A stretch of 50,000 nucleotides of DNA, from contig CAIIXF020000019.1 of assembly GCA_903813345.2 (NCBI GenBank), positions 1-50,000 on the forward strand, in the 5' to 3' direction. Shown here in pieces: positions 9,426-20,392 of the stretch. The notes below the pieces were generated by a model that was not told where the DNA came from, made no database searches, and was given only the letters and a program-made list of their open reading frames with translations. The translations under genes were made by a program, and so were the position numbers. Within the stretch, counting starts at the first letter, position 1. Every line of letters starts with the position of its first letter. Origin of the DNA: Owenia fusiformis (taxonomy: Eukaryota > Annelida > Polychaeta > Sabellida > Oweniidae).

Positions 9426-10277
9426 GCTCACATGGTGAGCTTTTGCAATCACTCACTTGTCCGTCTGTCTCTCTGTGCGTGCGTCCGTCCGTCAACAATA
9501 GTGGCACGTTTTAAAACCTCTCTCGATAGGATTCCCGTTTTAAGTTATTTTTGTTCAACATCAATACAGAATTCAATTGATTTGTCCATCTGTCTTGCGA
9601 AATCCACTTTTGGACCAATAATAGTGGCACGTTTTAAAATCTCTGTCGATAGGATTCCTGTTTTAAGTAATCTTTGTTCAACATCAATACAGAAAACTCC
9701 CCTATGACTCCTGGTTTAAAAGCTCGCCTATTTTCAAGATGGCTGCCATTTTTGTCTCGCGAATTCACTTTTGATCCATTTCCTAGCTTTACAAATAAAT
9801 TCAGGTGTCCTACATTGTAAAAAGCCATGTCAATGTGAAGAGTAGTTGTATGAAATAATTTTGTTACAAAAAATCAGCAAAAAATTATATCCGTTTTTTT
9901 TTATTTTCAGCCATTTTAGTTAACATTGATTTGTCCATCTGTCTCGCGAAATCCTCTTTTGGACCATTTGCGTTAAAACCTCTGTTGATAGGATTCCAGT
10001 TTTAAGTTATTTTTGCTCAACATCACTACAAAAAACTCCCCTATGACTCCTGGTTCAAAAGCTCGCCTATTTTCAAAATGGTCGCCATTTTTGTCTCACG
10101 AAATTTACTTTTGGCCCATTTCCTAGCTTTACAAATAATTTCAGCTTTCCTGCTTTGTAAAAAAAACATGCAGTTGTATGAATTAATTTTGCTACAAAAA
10201 ATCGGCAAAAAATTATATCTGTTTTTTATTTGTTGTCATTTTAGCCATCATTCACTTTTGAGCAACACCATGTGAGC
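9426..10277. mobile_element. Repeat element with palindromic head and GTCY ladder
   Basis: It starts with the palindrome AGCTCACATGGTGAGCT, then TCACTTGTCCGTCTGTC-type sequence, and ends in CACCATGTGAGC, the inverse of its start (12-bp terminal match). The body is two to three diverged copies of one module, recognisable by GATAGGATTCC, GACTCCTGGTT and TTTCCTAGCTTTACAAAT. A truncated second member lies at 44674-45023. Non-autonomous; superfamily not determined. Confidence 0.7.
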
Positions 10278-11720
10278 CCAGTACCCACGGTACTGTTTTT
10301 ATTTCTCGATTTTTTACTTACCTTTTGTTTTTCATTTGAATAAAATTGAAAGGGTCGACTCTATTGAAACATGAATCGATGCGATCATGAAAAATGATGC
10401 TAAAGACGATAAGAAAATGATGACAGTTTTATTTAGGAAGAATTGATCATTAGGCTAGTTCGTCACTATTCATCCGCATGTCGATTTTCACAAGACAATT
10501 AGAAACAAATGACAATGAGTTAGAAGTTAACTTTAGGGAACGGAATCACTTCACGAATCGACATTTTTGATATGTAGGATATGACTAGCTGAATTGAGAA
10601 ACATCCAGTTTGTACTTAAAATTTTGTATTCAAATATGACCACGTTTATATAAAATCTCCGGTAACAAGAAAATCCAGTGAAAAAATCACTGGAAAACTA
10701 CAAAGACCCGAAGTTAGGGTATAACAGTATAAGGGGCGGAAAAGATGGAGTGATAGCGAAATGTTGATTTAACTATTAGTAAATGGTTATATTGTCACAG
10801 AAGCATGTAGCGCCACTTGTACTATAGGCTACTGTTAACATTTTACTGTTATACTGTTCTGGATGGGGTCGGGTTACTTAGGTCCCAGGTATAAAGGAAC
10901 TCTATTGTTATTTTTGTAAATGACTCACCAAAAACAATATGGATAGCGCTTCGTGCTCTTTAACGTTATGTTGATGCTGTACTGCATTACCAAGAGGAAG
11001 TTTAAATATACGTATAAATTTTAACAAACTTCATTATGTCACCATCTCTACACGGTGACATAAAACAATCATGTAACTTTAGCACATATATCAGTATATT
11101 TTGGCGTCTCATAGCCCAAAAAATATACATCAAATCTCAAAAAGTCCAATTAAATCCCCAGTAAATGACATCTGGACACTCATTGTCACTCATTGGATCT
11201 TGTCGTGATGGCATTTGGATTCTGTGGATTGTTCTAATGTACATCATCCTTCTTGACCTGTGTTATTACCATGCCCTGGAAATATGAGATAAAAGCATAT
11301 CATATAGCCTTTGTGCGGCCTTAGGCAATACATTTCTTACTTGTGTTTGTACAACATGTACAACAATTATACATTTGAACAGAGACGTATAAAATTCATG
11401 TATTTATACGAATAGTTTTTTAAATCCTATATTATTGTATGAGGCAATTGTCAAGCTCATTGCGGTAATAGGCTAGTGTTCAGAAGCCTATTCAATATTT
11501 GAACACTAAAATATACGATTTGAAACGTCACATTATAAATTACAGATGTAACCATAGGATTATTAGAAAGGTTAAGCAACAGTACTTCTTGCGACATAAA
11601 CCGCGAATGGCTGAATGGGAAGGGTCGAAACACTCTCATTAATTTTTCATAAATAGAAAATAAAACAAAGAGACCACTAGCAAAAAGAAATAAATCAGTT
11701 TTAAGTTAAAAACTTACAAA
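10278..11720. other. AT-rich DNA, no gene seen
   Basis: I see no convincing exon. Two short hairpins stand out: TCCAGTGA...TCACTGGA near 10673-10694, and ATGTCACC...GGTGACAT at 11036-11061. The second resembles the hairpin at 35177-35201. Confidence 0.4.
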
Positions 11721-11901
11721 TTACGTTTCCACTGTTTCTAAAGTAGCAATTTTGTTCATAGTTGATGCCGATTTCACACCTGATTTATAATGTACGTCTT
11801 TGTTGACATAACCTTTATAATTGTTTGCATTAATAATTGTTGTTTCACTTGTTGTTGGTGTTGTTGTATGTATAGGATCTTGTTGTTCGTGTTGTTGTTG
11901 T
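11721..11901 (-). CDS. Possible exon, Thr-rich stalk-like peptide
   Basis: Read on the minus strand, a pyrimidine tract ending TTTTTCAG (just above 11901) is followed by about 60 open codons to a TAA at 11721-11723. The peptide starts with a Gln-rich run, then a Thr/Pro stretch (TTTPTTSETT), then a Lys/Ser/Asn-rich end. Such Thr-rich runs are common in stalks of secreted or membrane proteins. No partner exon was recognised, and a donor-like GTAATT overlaps the stop, so it could be internal or terminal. It could also be chance. Confidence 0.3.
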
Positions 11902-13494
11902 CTGAAAAAGAATAAAGTGGGGCAGTCTATATTCATTTGAGTTCCGCTTGACCTTCCAGTTTAAAAACGATCGTTCGTATGATGGTAATAGCCAGTCCTG
12001 CAGTCTCGTGACATAAGTCCCGCGGGAGGCATCTAAGGGTCATTGTCATGGCGGATGTGACTAGAAAACTAAATGAATCTAGAAGGGTGGGGGAGGGGTC
12101 AAAGCCATTTCAGTTTTCTATCAGACAAAATTTAACATTTCAATTTTTGTGCAATTTTGACTCGGATCAGAATTCCTTGGAATGGTTTTAAAATAAAGAG
12201 TTTACCTGATGTTTTCTGCTAATGTTGTGTCTACTGTCACATGTTTTAGCTTAATTCTACATAATTTATGGTAATATCCCAATGAAAATCCCAAATCCAC
12301 GAAAGTCCTAGGCTAAGTCCACACGCGAAAAGTCCGCGATGATCATGTTTTTTGGGGGAGGGGGGTCAAACTCAAAAGTCAAAACTACTAGTAGATTTAT
12401 TTAGTTTCCTATCAGACGTTGAACTTCTGATGCCTCTCCTTGTGACCAGCATCATAATAGTCATTTACAGAACATTAGAAATAGACCAGATCGTGACTAT
12501 CAGACTATGTGAAGCATTTGGAAAACTCGTTGGACCATGAGAAACAAAATCTAAATTTCTTCAAGTTCATAAATTGATTTTACACCACTTCTGGCCCGAA
12601 TAATGATTCAGTACAATAAAAAGTTACAATTCTACTCATTTCTATAATCAAGTTGGAGTGAAATGCGATTATAAATACACAAATCAAACTTTAAATGTGA
12701 CAGAAATGTTAGAATACGCTTAGGCTTACCCGTTCAGACAAAATTGAGAGCAATGGCGGACAATGCGTTGTACGTCACATGACGACATTACTTGGAAACA
12801 CAATCGATCCGTAATCGCGTCGTATGACGACTTGGTAGTTCCCTTGACAATTTGCCATATAAGGTAATAAAGGCGGTCTTTAGGTCACGTGACCGATCCA
12901 CTGGCGATTGCCTGGAATAAGGTACAAAGAATCCCACTTCGTGGGGGGTCTTTGTAAAAACCAGACATGATCTGCAGAATCCTGTCGTGTTTCACATTTT
13001 ATTCTAAAATATCGTCAAAGAAAATTAACTTAGTACATGTACGTATTACGCCCGGAAACCATATACAAACAAAGTTTTTTGCAGTAAACACATTTTTCTA
13101 CATTCTTTTCACACAAACTTTACCAAAAGATTGCACTGATTCATGAAATCAGGATTTACATTTTTAGATTGAATAACAATGAGATGACAGATGCCATGTC
13201 GTCAATTTCACGAAATTCACAATTTTGGAGCCAGATATCAAAGCTACTTGTTAACTTACAATCAGAACGATCAAAAAGCATGCTGGCATAGTTAAGATGA
13301 AGGTATTATATTTCCGAATACATAAAATGATAGGCAAAAATACGTTTTGTTTCAGCAATGTTCGATTACATGAAAAATGCAAATTTTTAACACTTATTTG
13401 TTTTCACTAATCTAAAAGTTCTTAGAAACTTAAATCTGACCTTAGATTTGAGATTTTACCTTCAATAACCTTTCCAGAGAGCGGTCAAGACAAG
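11902..13494. other. Non-coding DNA with a CpG-bearing patch
   Basis: Mostly AT-rich without exons. Around 12745-12900 CpG and TGACG motifs are denser and include a 12-bp palindrome GGTCACGTGACC at 12883-12894, which contains the E-box/CLEAR-type core GTCACGTGAC. This could be a promoter or enhancer, possibly for a minus-strand gene containing 11721-11901, but no transcript evidence can be read from sequence. Confidence 0.3.
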
Positions 13495-13519
13495 CATGGA
13501 CGTATATCATACGTCCATG
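13495..13519. repeat. Perfect 11-bp inverted repeat, 3-bp centre
   Basis: CATGGACGTAT, three bases, ATACGTCCATG. It follows a diverged piece of the TTTGAGATTTGACC-type repeat family seen at 35335-36005. Confidence 0.7.
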
Positions 13520-15700
13520 AGACAAGTAACTTAGTCAAGATTCGATATTCGTATGTTCATCAATATTTACTAAGAATGGTGCCACAATTGAAGTAAACCT
13601 CTGGTTAATTATTTTCAATAAACCTATCAGCAAACGTGTAAATGATAATTTTGATGTTCTGTTACATATTGGTGAAGCAATCTTTGGGATATGACCTAAA
13701 TTTCTGATTTTCCACTGTGTCCCTGTATACCCCTACTTCAAAAGATATATGTTATTCGTCATTTTTCATTATGAACCAACCATAAATGTATTTTTTCTTG
13801 TTTACATACAGAATGAACTTTTGGTTTTCAAATATTGCAAGACGGTACTGCATTTATTTGTTCAGGATATCGGGCAAACAAATGCGTGTCAATTTACACT
13901 GTAATATCCTACATACCTATATTTCAAGGGTAGTTTTGAAGAATAATCAAGAAAATCCATGTTTTCAAATGGATTCGTCCTTGTCAAAGAACGTGAATGA
14001 GGATATGCCGTTTGAAAAACTCACAACATGTTTCAAGTTCTTATAATTCTTGGTTAAAAAAATAACTTGAAAGTTGTAATTTCGAATGTAATATCCTACT
14101 CAATGAAATTTGTTGAGATTTGTGAATTTTTTCTTTCGAAATGCACATTGCTGGATAACAGAACCTTGCCATGTTCGAGATGCACGAAAAGTGTTTTGTT
14201 AATACTTGACGTCGTACGGATATTTGGATGTGATTGACGTTTTCGTTAATCTCCTACCACTGTAATTTCCAACTTAATTTTTGGAAGCCAAATGTGATAG
14301 TCACGAATTGATATTGAAGTCACACGTTGATGCATACATCATGTGTGTACATTAATGGTCGAATACATGCCAACTTACATTTATATAAATATCCACAATT
14401 AACTCAAATCATCAATTCTCGAAACGGTTTATTATTTAACCTGGTGAATTGAATGTTTCATTTTGATTCATAATTATGGTATCGGATTTGAGTATAATAT
14501 AAGTCGAGGCTTAAACAAAGCAATAAAATTACGTGAAACCTTTCGTGAAAATTCGAACGATTTTTCAAGAATCCTCCTTCAAAGTGATACCAAAGTGCTC
14601 CCCGGGAGTGGGAATTTCGTCTTGTGTAATCAAAATAATAGAGCGGGTGGTTTGAATTTTTGTTTGAGTTTAAAGTTCACATCTATGAATTGAAAAACAT
14701 ATCGCCTAATTGAGAGGTACATGCATATTTGGGCGATCTATCATTATAAAGGGCTAAATATTGTGCAAAAACAGGAGTTGACACGCTTACATTTGAAAAT
14801 GAAATTTCCTACATAATCGTCGACTCATGTTTAAAAGTCATGAAAACAAGGTTGAACACAAAACATTGACCCAGTTACTGTCTATTCAGCATGGGTTCAC
14901 TAAGGGAAATATTATTAATGACTTAAATCGTTTACAGTTAAGTTGTATTCCAAGAAACTTAACAATTTAGAAATGCAAACTGTTCAATTTTGTTTTTCAA
15001 TTATAAAAATGGCACCTGTAGAGAACAACGTTTTCAAAATTTTTTAAAACGGAGATATTTACTTATGCAACATTCATTGGCATGTGTCAGGGAATAAATA
15101 GGAAGAATATGCATTTGATTCTATATCTTGTTCCTGAAGGAGTTTGTTAAGGAGCGGTTTATCTTAACGTACTTTTATCATCCCGAACTCAAACATTTCG
15201 GATACTTATTTCGAAAACGCTTTGTTGAGAATGGATTCGAGATGTACTCAAAATTAGTGCGTTAAAATGTGTATTATCATCTAAATAACCACCTCACAAA
15301 TTATTTTGGAAATCAAAGAAGTACGATTTTTGAGATTTTTATTTTCGAATGTTGACTTACTTACTTGGCTTGACTGAGAGGTTTTTTCAACTTACTTTCA
15401 ATTCACCTGTTTTTTATAAATCATCTATAAGTTCTCAAGTAAATAATAATGTTGAATTAATATGGAAATAAATAACATAACCTAAAAAAAGTTCTCAGAA
15501 GTTCAAATCCGACTTTAGATTTCTGATTCGAGCAACTAGGTGGTGACATTTTGTCATGTTAATGCCTTGTTGTTTTTAACTTACTGTAAACTTGAGAAAT
15601 GGTGTCTCGAGGAAGGAGAGGCGGGCTTTCTAGATATCCTAGCCATAGCTATACAATTGCATTTGAATGATTTGTGCGACAAACCTACAAAAGTTAGAAT
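13520..15700. other. AT-rich DNA, no gene seen
   Basis: Several short open frames exist (for example near 13786-14046 and 14463-14693), but they lack splice context, domains and coding-like composition. No repeat boundaries were identified. Confidence 0.4.
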
Positions 15701-15707
15701 TACTTAC

Positions 15708-15921
15708 CGGCAAGTGTTGCACTTGTACAGCTCGGGAGCATGTACGGCCCTTTTGTGCCTCTTCAGGTGACGTCATCAAGTCGACTTGGTAAGTAAAACC
15801 TCTTCTTACACACATCACACCCCCTCTCCTTATTTGCATGACTACCTCCCTTCTCATGCTGGCACTTGGATGATTTTCCTGCGAAGGTTTTCTGTACATC
15901 CTTCAAAGCGGCATGACACTC
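15708..15921 (-). pseudogene. C2H2 zinc-finger exon with 2-bp frame break
   Basis: On the minus strand a finger reads C-x2-C-x12-H-x3-H (CDVCKKRF ... LDD, then HLKRH) once two extra bases near 15768 are discounted; as written the frame shifts and stops. A further CNTC pair after the linker starts another finger, ending at a good splice donor (TGCCG|GTAAGTA, exon edge 15708). Upstream in the same frame is a degenerate finger (QKTFAGKS ... QHE) lacking one of its cysteine pair. C2H2 fingers bind DNA, so this was part of a transcription-factor-like gene. It shares the C-x-VC-K-x-F style with the exon at 43902-44132 on the same strand. A sequencing indel cannot be excluded. Confidence 0.6.
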
Positions 15922-15959
15922 TTACCCTCTCCATGACGAATGGAGTTATAATTGAAACT

Positions 15960-17370
15960 AAATGTCCATGCTACTGAAACCCGTATTCAAGGTATTATGT
16001 TTCATACCCCGGGTTAAAACACACTTATATTGTATAACACTATTAATCTTCATTTCATTCACGAGTGCACCGTTTCGTTCATTGAGTTTACTTATTGAGT
16101 GGACCAATTCCGTATTAACACGTGGACTAGCATCGAGTTTTTTAAAATGTTGAAATCGTTTATTTGGAGATATTACGAACCAAACTGACATGCTCGGTTC
16201 GTCAACGACTAAAATATCTGTCGCTGGCAAGTGAAATCGGTTTCAAAAGTTTAAGATTTAAAACTTTTGTCATTTTTTCACGTTTTTGTAAATGTAAACA
16301 AAGGAGGTTGGGACCCTAAGGCTTTTTTATTATTCTATCGACAAAGATGTGATTGGTGTCTATAGGCTAGAAAGTAAAATCAATTCCCCAGAGCATGTGT
16401 TATACAGTATCACCATGCGAACTTGCTGTGAAACATAATCTCAATTTCCGTAGGACAAGGTCACCCCTTATACTCATTCGTTCTCTATTTTGACTAAGAT
16501 AATACATCGGTATAACGGCTACCAAAACAAGGAAAAATTGGCCAGTAGAGATGAGGAACTTGAAACATGAATAATAGTCTATTCGATTTAAATACAATTC
16601 CACACTATTACCATCCTCCAGTGTTGCAATTTCTATTGTGTCTGTCTGGGATAAAATCTTACAAGGAACCCTTCAAATAAAACCGATTAAATCCAGGTTA
16701 GAAAACTCGCAAAAATAACACGAACGAGTCTAATTATGAACCGTTCACATTTTTGCAAAGGCGGATTTGGATAACGTCAAACCCGGGTTTCATCAAGGGC
16801 GAACGTAATACCCGGATCGTTCGCAAATTGGCGTTCGTTTTTTTACCGCATCCGGTTTGAATTAGCCAATAAATGATCGGGGTGTGATAACTTGAAATTT
16901 TTTCTGACGATGTGTCTTAGGCCATAAGAAGTAGATTCTTTGTTTTGCGTCCTGGCAAAATCCAAATCATGCAAGGGTACAAGGAAAACAAACACAAACT
17001 CAAGAAAAAACACAAACTTGTTTGCTGAGAAATGTATACATTTTATGGCCATAAAAAGGGATGACATACCAATTTACAGTGATTACAAACACATATCTAT
17101 ACATTTTATACAATATATTTAAACATAGCTATTATTCAAGGGTAAAAAATAAGAAAATACACAATGTATGCCAAACTAATTAATAACACTGTCAATTTTG
17201 ACGCACATCAAATTATCCGCCATTTCGTCTGATTCTGATTCTAATGTATACATGACGCTATTTCCATTATTCTACGCCATGTGAGGGCGCGACTTATGGC
17301 AACGAGTACTTCTGCGATCACCGAGCGTGTTTGTAATTGTATAACAACAATATATTATACAATATTACGT
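15960..17370. other. No gene seen; one perfect palindrome
   Basis: AT-rich with short decayed repeats containing ACCCGGGTT (near 16005 and 16780). TTTTATGGCCATAAAA at 17040-17055 is a perfect 16-bp palindrome. No exon is supported. Confidence 0.35.
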
Positions 17371-17373
17371 TCG

Positions 17374-17381
17374 TATAAATA
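17374..17381 (+). promoter_or_regulatory. Possible TATA box of the lectin gene
   Basis: TATAAATA lies about 2.4 kb upstream of the lectin start codon. A transcript starting about 30 bp downstream would reach a good splice donor at 17485. This is an inference from spacing only. Confidence 0.3.
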
Positions 17382-17404
17382 ATGTGAAGTGACTGTTCGT
17401 ATTT

Positions 17405-17484
17405 AAAACGTAGACATGCGTCATTTTCTGCAAACTCGACTATCTGGTGTCTGGCTAGTTAGTGGCTAGAGGAAGAAGAAATAG
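17405..17484 (+). other. Possible 5' untranslated exon of the lectin gene
   Basis: Sequence from about 30 bp after the TATA-like box to an AATAG|GTAAAT donor. It has no ATG-led long frame and could splice to the acceptor (TATATTCCAG) at 19702. The exact start is a guess. Confidence 0.25.
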
Positions 17485-17486
17485 GT

Positions 17487-18290
17487 AAATCATCAAGTTC
17501 ATTATTTTGCAGGGGTGGCAGGATATACACATTCAAATTTCTATTAATCGATTGTCTGCCTCGAAAATGTAGCCTAAAATATTTTTCAGTTTCTGTCCGA
17601 CAGTCGAAAAATCAATTTTTAGAAAAAGTTAAAATGCCTCAATCGAATCATTTGGTTTAAGCTTACTTACTTGAAAGGACAGGTATCGATATGGTGAACT
17701 GACAATATCCATGACCGTCAACGTAACAAAAGCGAGGGACTAAATAATTAATGATGTGAATTGCATCTTCTTAATACAGGCCTACCAAACATAGAGTCTA
17801 GAACCGCCTGCATATTCTCAAAGTAGACTATCTTCCTTAACTTAGAGCCAAATTATTGTCCACAACTTGACTTATAAGTGGTGTAGAATCGAGAAATAAA
17901 AATATCTTACCGAAAACGAATGCCGAAAGTATCGTCAGCGTAACTAGGTGAGTACCAGCAGTGACAAACCATATAGGCATTCGTAGCCTTGTCTTCGGCC
18001 TCTTAGGCTACTTATCATGATTTCTATCCCATTGTGAAAGATATGACGACCGTCTAAAATCACTTGTCATACTGCCTTTAATTTCATGTTTTTGCAGCTG
18101 TATATTTTGGTAATAATTCAAGATCAAATACTGACGTTGGTGGAAGCAAAGTGACATATTTGATTGTTTTTCTTGGATTCATTGAACAACAGGAGACCCT
18201 CTCATCAGAGAATCAGAGAACGACGCAAAGCTAACGCCCAACATACCAGTTGACTATCTCACACAAGGGATTGTTATATATGAATACATA
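17487..18290. other. Possible first intron, no gene seen
   Basis: AT-rich. It contains a copy (near 17671-17705) of the GTATCGATATGG-GAACTGA segment also found at 22841 and 45135. Confidence 0.35.
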
Positions 18291-18292
18291 TA

Positions 18293-18720
18293 CAGGGTGT
18301 TCAAAAAAAACGCAACCCAAAGAAATCGCTATATCTTGAAAAATACTGGTTCAATTATGTTCATTTCGGGAAATAAAGAAGACACTATGAAAGTTTAGCT
18401 TCTGTAAATGGTTAGTTGTAAAACATGATGCCTTGGACACCTGCTCAAAAGACAGTTGTACTAGGAAAATACAAAAAAAAACGCAGTCAGGAGTGATATT
18501 AGTGTTTTGGCTCTTCAAATTTGGCACAAATCATCTTCATTTACTGTATGGTAAATCTGTAGAGAAAAATCAAAATCACTTCAGAGACTTTACTGTCATG
18601 GTAGAAATGCTTTCAAATCGCAGTCAAACGCCCTGGTTCAGGGAGACCTGGGAACACTAAACCACGCGGGAATGGCAACTCATGTCTCCTATTTTTCTAT
18701 GTCTGTCTCCGATAATTGAA
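18293..18720 (+). pseudogene. Remnant of a DNA transposon with transposase N terminus
   Basis: CAGGGTGTTCAAAAAAAACG at 18293, preceded by TA, is a terminus typical of cut-and-paste elements inserting at TA. An ATG at 18428 opens a frame starting MPWTPAQKTVVLGKY, the style of a transposase helix-turn-helix start. It is soon interrupted by stops; a later frame gives a GSGRPG-like hinge. The right end was not located. Family (mariner-like or a related group) is inferred. Confidence 0.5.
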
Positions 18721-18735
18721 AAACGTCATACCCGA

Positions 18736-18800
18736 AATATCAATTGTCCCTCGGAATAAAACCCATATTCAATCCCTCCCAGTAAATAACCTATATATAT
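18736..18800. repeat. Dispersed CCCTCGGAATAAAA repeat, copy 1
   Basis: The segment with CCCTCGGAATAAAA, CATATTC, CCCTCCCA and TAAATAACCTAT recurs at 47865-47938 and, less exactly, at 47570-47640. Related sequence lies in the arms of the foldback at 37475-37653. Confidence 0.6.
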
Positions 18801-18820
18801 AATTTTTAAGATGCCAAAAA

Positions 18821-19130
18821 CAGTGGAGGATCCGGGGGGCATGGGGCCCGGTCCCCCCCCAAAGTTGGGCCCAGAAAAAAAAGTTGGGCCCGAAAAAATT
18901 TTGGCCAAAAAAGGCCTTAGGGCCCCAAAAAGTGGGCCTTTTAGGTCATTACTTGGCCTTCTAAGGCCTTATTTTATTAATCTCAGGTCAAATTTTGAAG
19001 AAAATGGGCCTCAAATTTCAAAAGGGCCCACTTTTCGGTTTTAGGGGCCCAAAATTTTTTCCCGCGCAAGCGCAGAACTTTTTTTCTCTGAATGGAAATT
19101 TGCCCTTGTTGGTTCCTGGATCCGCCACTG
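18821..19130. mobile_element. Short TIR element ending CAGTGGMGGATCC
   Basis: It starts CAGTGGAGGATCCGG and ends with the inverse GGATCCGCCACTG. The 310-bp body is dominated by GGCCC and AAAA runs. CAGTGG-type ends are common in hAT-like MITEs, but no clear 8-bp target duplication is visible, so the superfamily is inferred. Confidence 0.6.
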
Positions 19131-19131
19131 A

Positions 19132-19485
19132 AACAATTGAACAACCTTTGTTTTCTTGTAGAGTTAGAGGCTAAAATTGACACCATTGTCATGAATGATC
19201 AAACGTAAAAATGAAAATTCCCAGAGATCCCTTCATATTGCAATAACAGCTGAATTGCCCTCAATATGCTTGACTGAATCATTGGAAATTCAATGAAGAG
19301 CAATACACAATTGATGAGTTAATTCAAAAGATATGAGTGCTTTTTGTGAATTTGCACTGAACTTGTATAAATGCACCTCTTTTGAAGGCGCCTGGGTAGT
19401 GAATGATATTTTGGTCACTCATGACACCTCTCGGGTGTCAATTTTAGCCTATAAATCCAGAAGAAAACAAAGGTTTTTCAATCGG
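19132..19485. repeat. Inverted repeat with ~70-bp arms
   Basis: Bases 19132-19202 are a diverged reverse complement of about 19413-19485; both contain AAAACAAAGG or its inverse and GGTGTCAATTTTAGCC or its inverse. It looks like an older foldback element in which the CAGTGG element sits at one edge. Confidence 0.7.
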
Positions 19486-19756
19486 ATGGTGTCATATTGT
19501 TATACAGTATATGGAATGTTTTATCAAGGGATATATAATTGAATTGGCAAGCAGGTATGTTTTAACATAATACCATATGATATTCATCTTTATACTCTGG
19601 TATTCGTTTTACGGCCCACCCTATACATGTAGGACTGAAATCAAAACACTGGATGCTTGTATGTCACCCTAGGAGAGGGTTAATCTTTTTTTTATATTCC
19701 AGAGTTGGCAAGACGAAAGGATATTGTACTTTTAGCATTGTTTCTAGAAGAAGACT

Positions 19757-19838
19757 ATGCAGACAATCACTGTAACATGTGTAAGCGTGTCATTAATACG
19801 GTTTCTCTTCTGTACACTGATACTTCTATCATGGCAAG
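19757..19838 (+). CDS. C-type lectin, signal peptide exon
   Basis: The ATG at 19757 opens 27 codons plus one base, ending at CAAG|GTAAGAAG. The peptide has the look of a secretory signal: short polar start, a hydrophobic core with Leu/Ile/Phe runs after an Arg, and a small-residue end completed by the next exon (Ala). An acceptor-like TATATTCCAG ending at 19702 suggests that the exon begins at 19703 with a short 5' untranslated part. The junction is phase 1, matching the phase needed by the exon at 20009. The product would be a secreted carbohydrate-binding or immune-type lectin. Confidence 0.75.
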
Positions 19839-19940
19839 GTAAGAAGACATTTTATCGAAAACAACTATTCTGATCATGAATCTGACGAACCGATAAGTAT
19901 ATTTATCTGAAGAATTCTTTCACACCGTTCTTTCACCATA

Positions 19941-19981
19941 CGTGTACAAACTGTTGGGTTTTATTTAAAAGCAAGTTTCAT
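19941..19981 (+). repeat. Decayed duplicate of the start of lectin exon 2
   Basis: CGTGTACAAACTGTTGGGTT and what follows match the start of exon 2 (from 20015) with several changes, about 73 bp upstream of it. The acceptor AG in CTTTCAGCATA of exon 2 corresponds to CTTTCACCATA here, so this copy has lost its splice site. Confidence 0.65.
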
Positions 19982-20008
19982 TAAACTGATATATTATCTT
20001 CCTTTCAG

Positions 20009-20157
20009 CATATGCGTGTACAGATTGTTGGGTGTTATTTAATAACAAGTGTTATGCGTTTACTCAATCTATGATGACATGGGCTGGCGTAAGATCCTTT
20101 TGTCAGCAATTCGGAGACGATGGTGATATGCTGGTCATAAAATCTCTAGCAGAATTG
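20009..20157 (+). CDS. C-type lectin domain, first half exon
   Basis: Exon bounded by TTCCTTTCAG and TTG|GTAAGAAC, phase 1 in and phase 0 out. It encodes about 50 residues beginning the lectin fold: an N-terminal Cys-x-x-Cys-Trp start, KCYAF (the extra Cys pair of long-form domains), a Trp-Ala-x-x-x-x-x-Cys helix (TWAGVRSFCQ) and the strand DMLVIKSLAE, equivalent to the usual LAxIxSxxE. This is the normal first half of a C-type lectin domain, and an intron after it is common in animals. C-type lectins bind sugars, often with calcium; the calcium-site residues would be in later exons. Confidence 0.88.
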
Positions 20158-20392
20158 GTAAGAACAAATATTGGCTAATAGATATAGGGGCATTCTCGGC
20201 CACGCGGCATTCCCGGACAAACCATTGGTATCAGGTGCAAATCTGGGACAAAGTTAGAATTTTTACAATATATAGCACCACATCTATAATATGATGTGTC
20301 TAATATAAAGTTTCAATAAAGAAACCATATAAAACAAAGAATTATTGAAGATCGTCCGACAATGCCCCATGTCCGAGATTACCCCTATGTCC

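Noticed and set aside
13786-14046. 86-codon plus-strand frame
   Set aside because: AT-driven composition, no splice context and no domain.
15958-16230. 90-codon minus-strand frame just upstream of the broken zinc-finger exon
   Set aside because: No finger motif, overlaps a decayed repeat with CCCGGGTT, and has no clear splice link to the finger exon.
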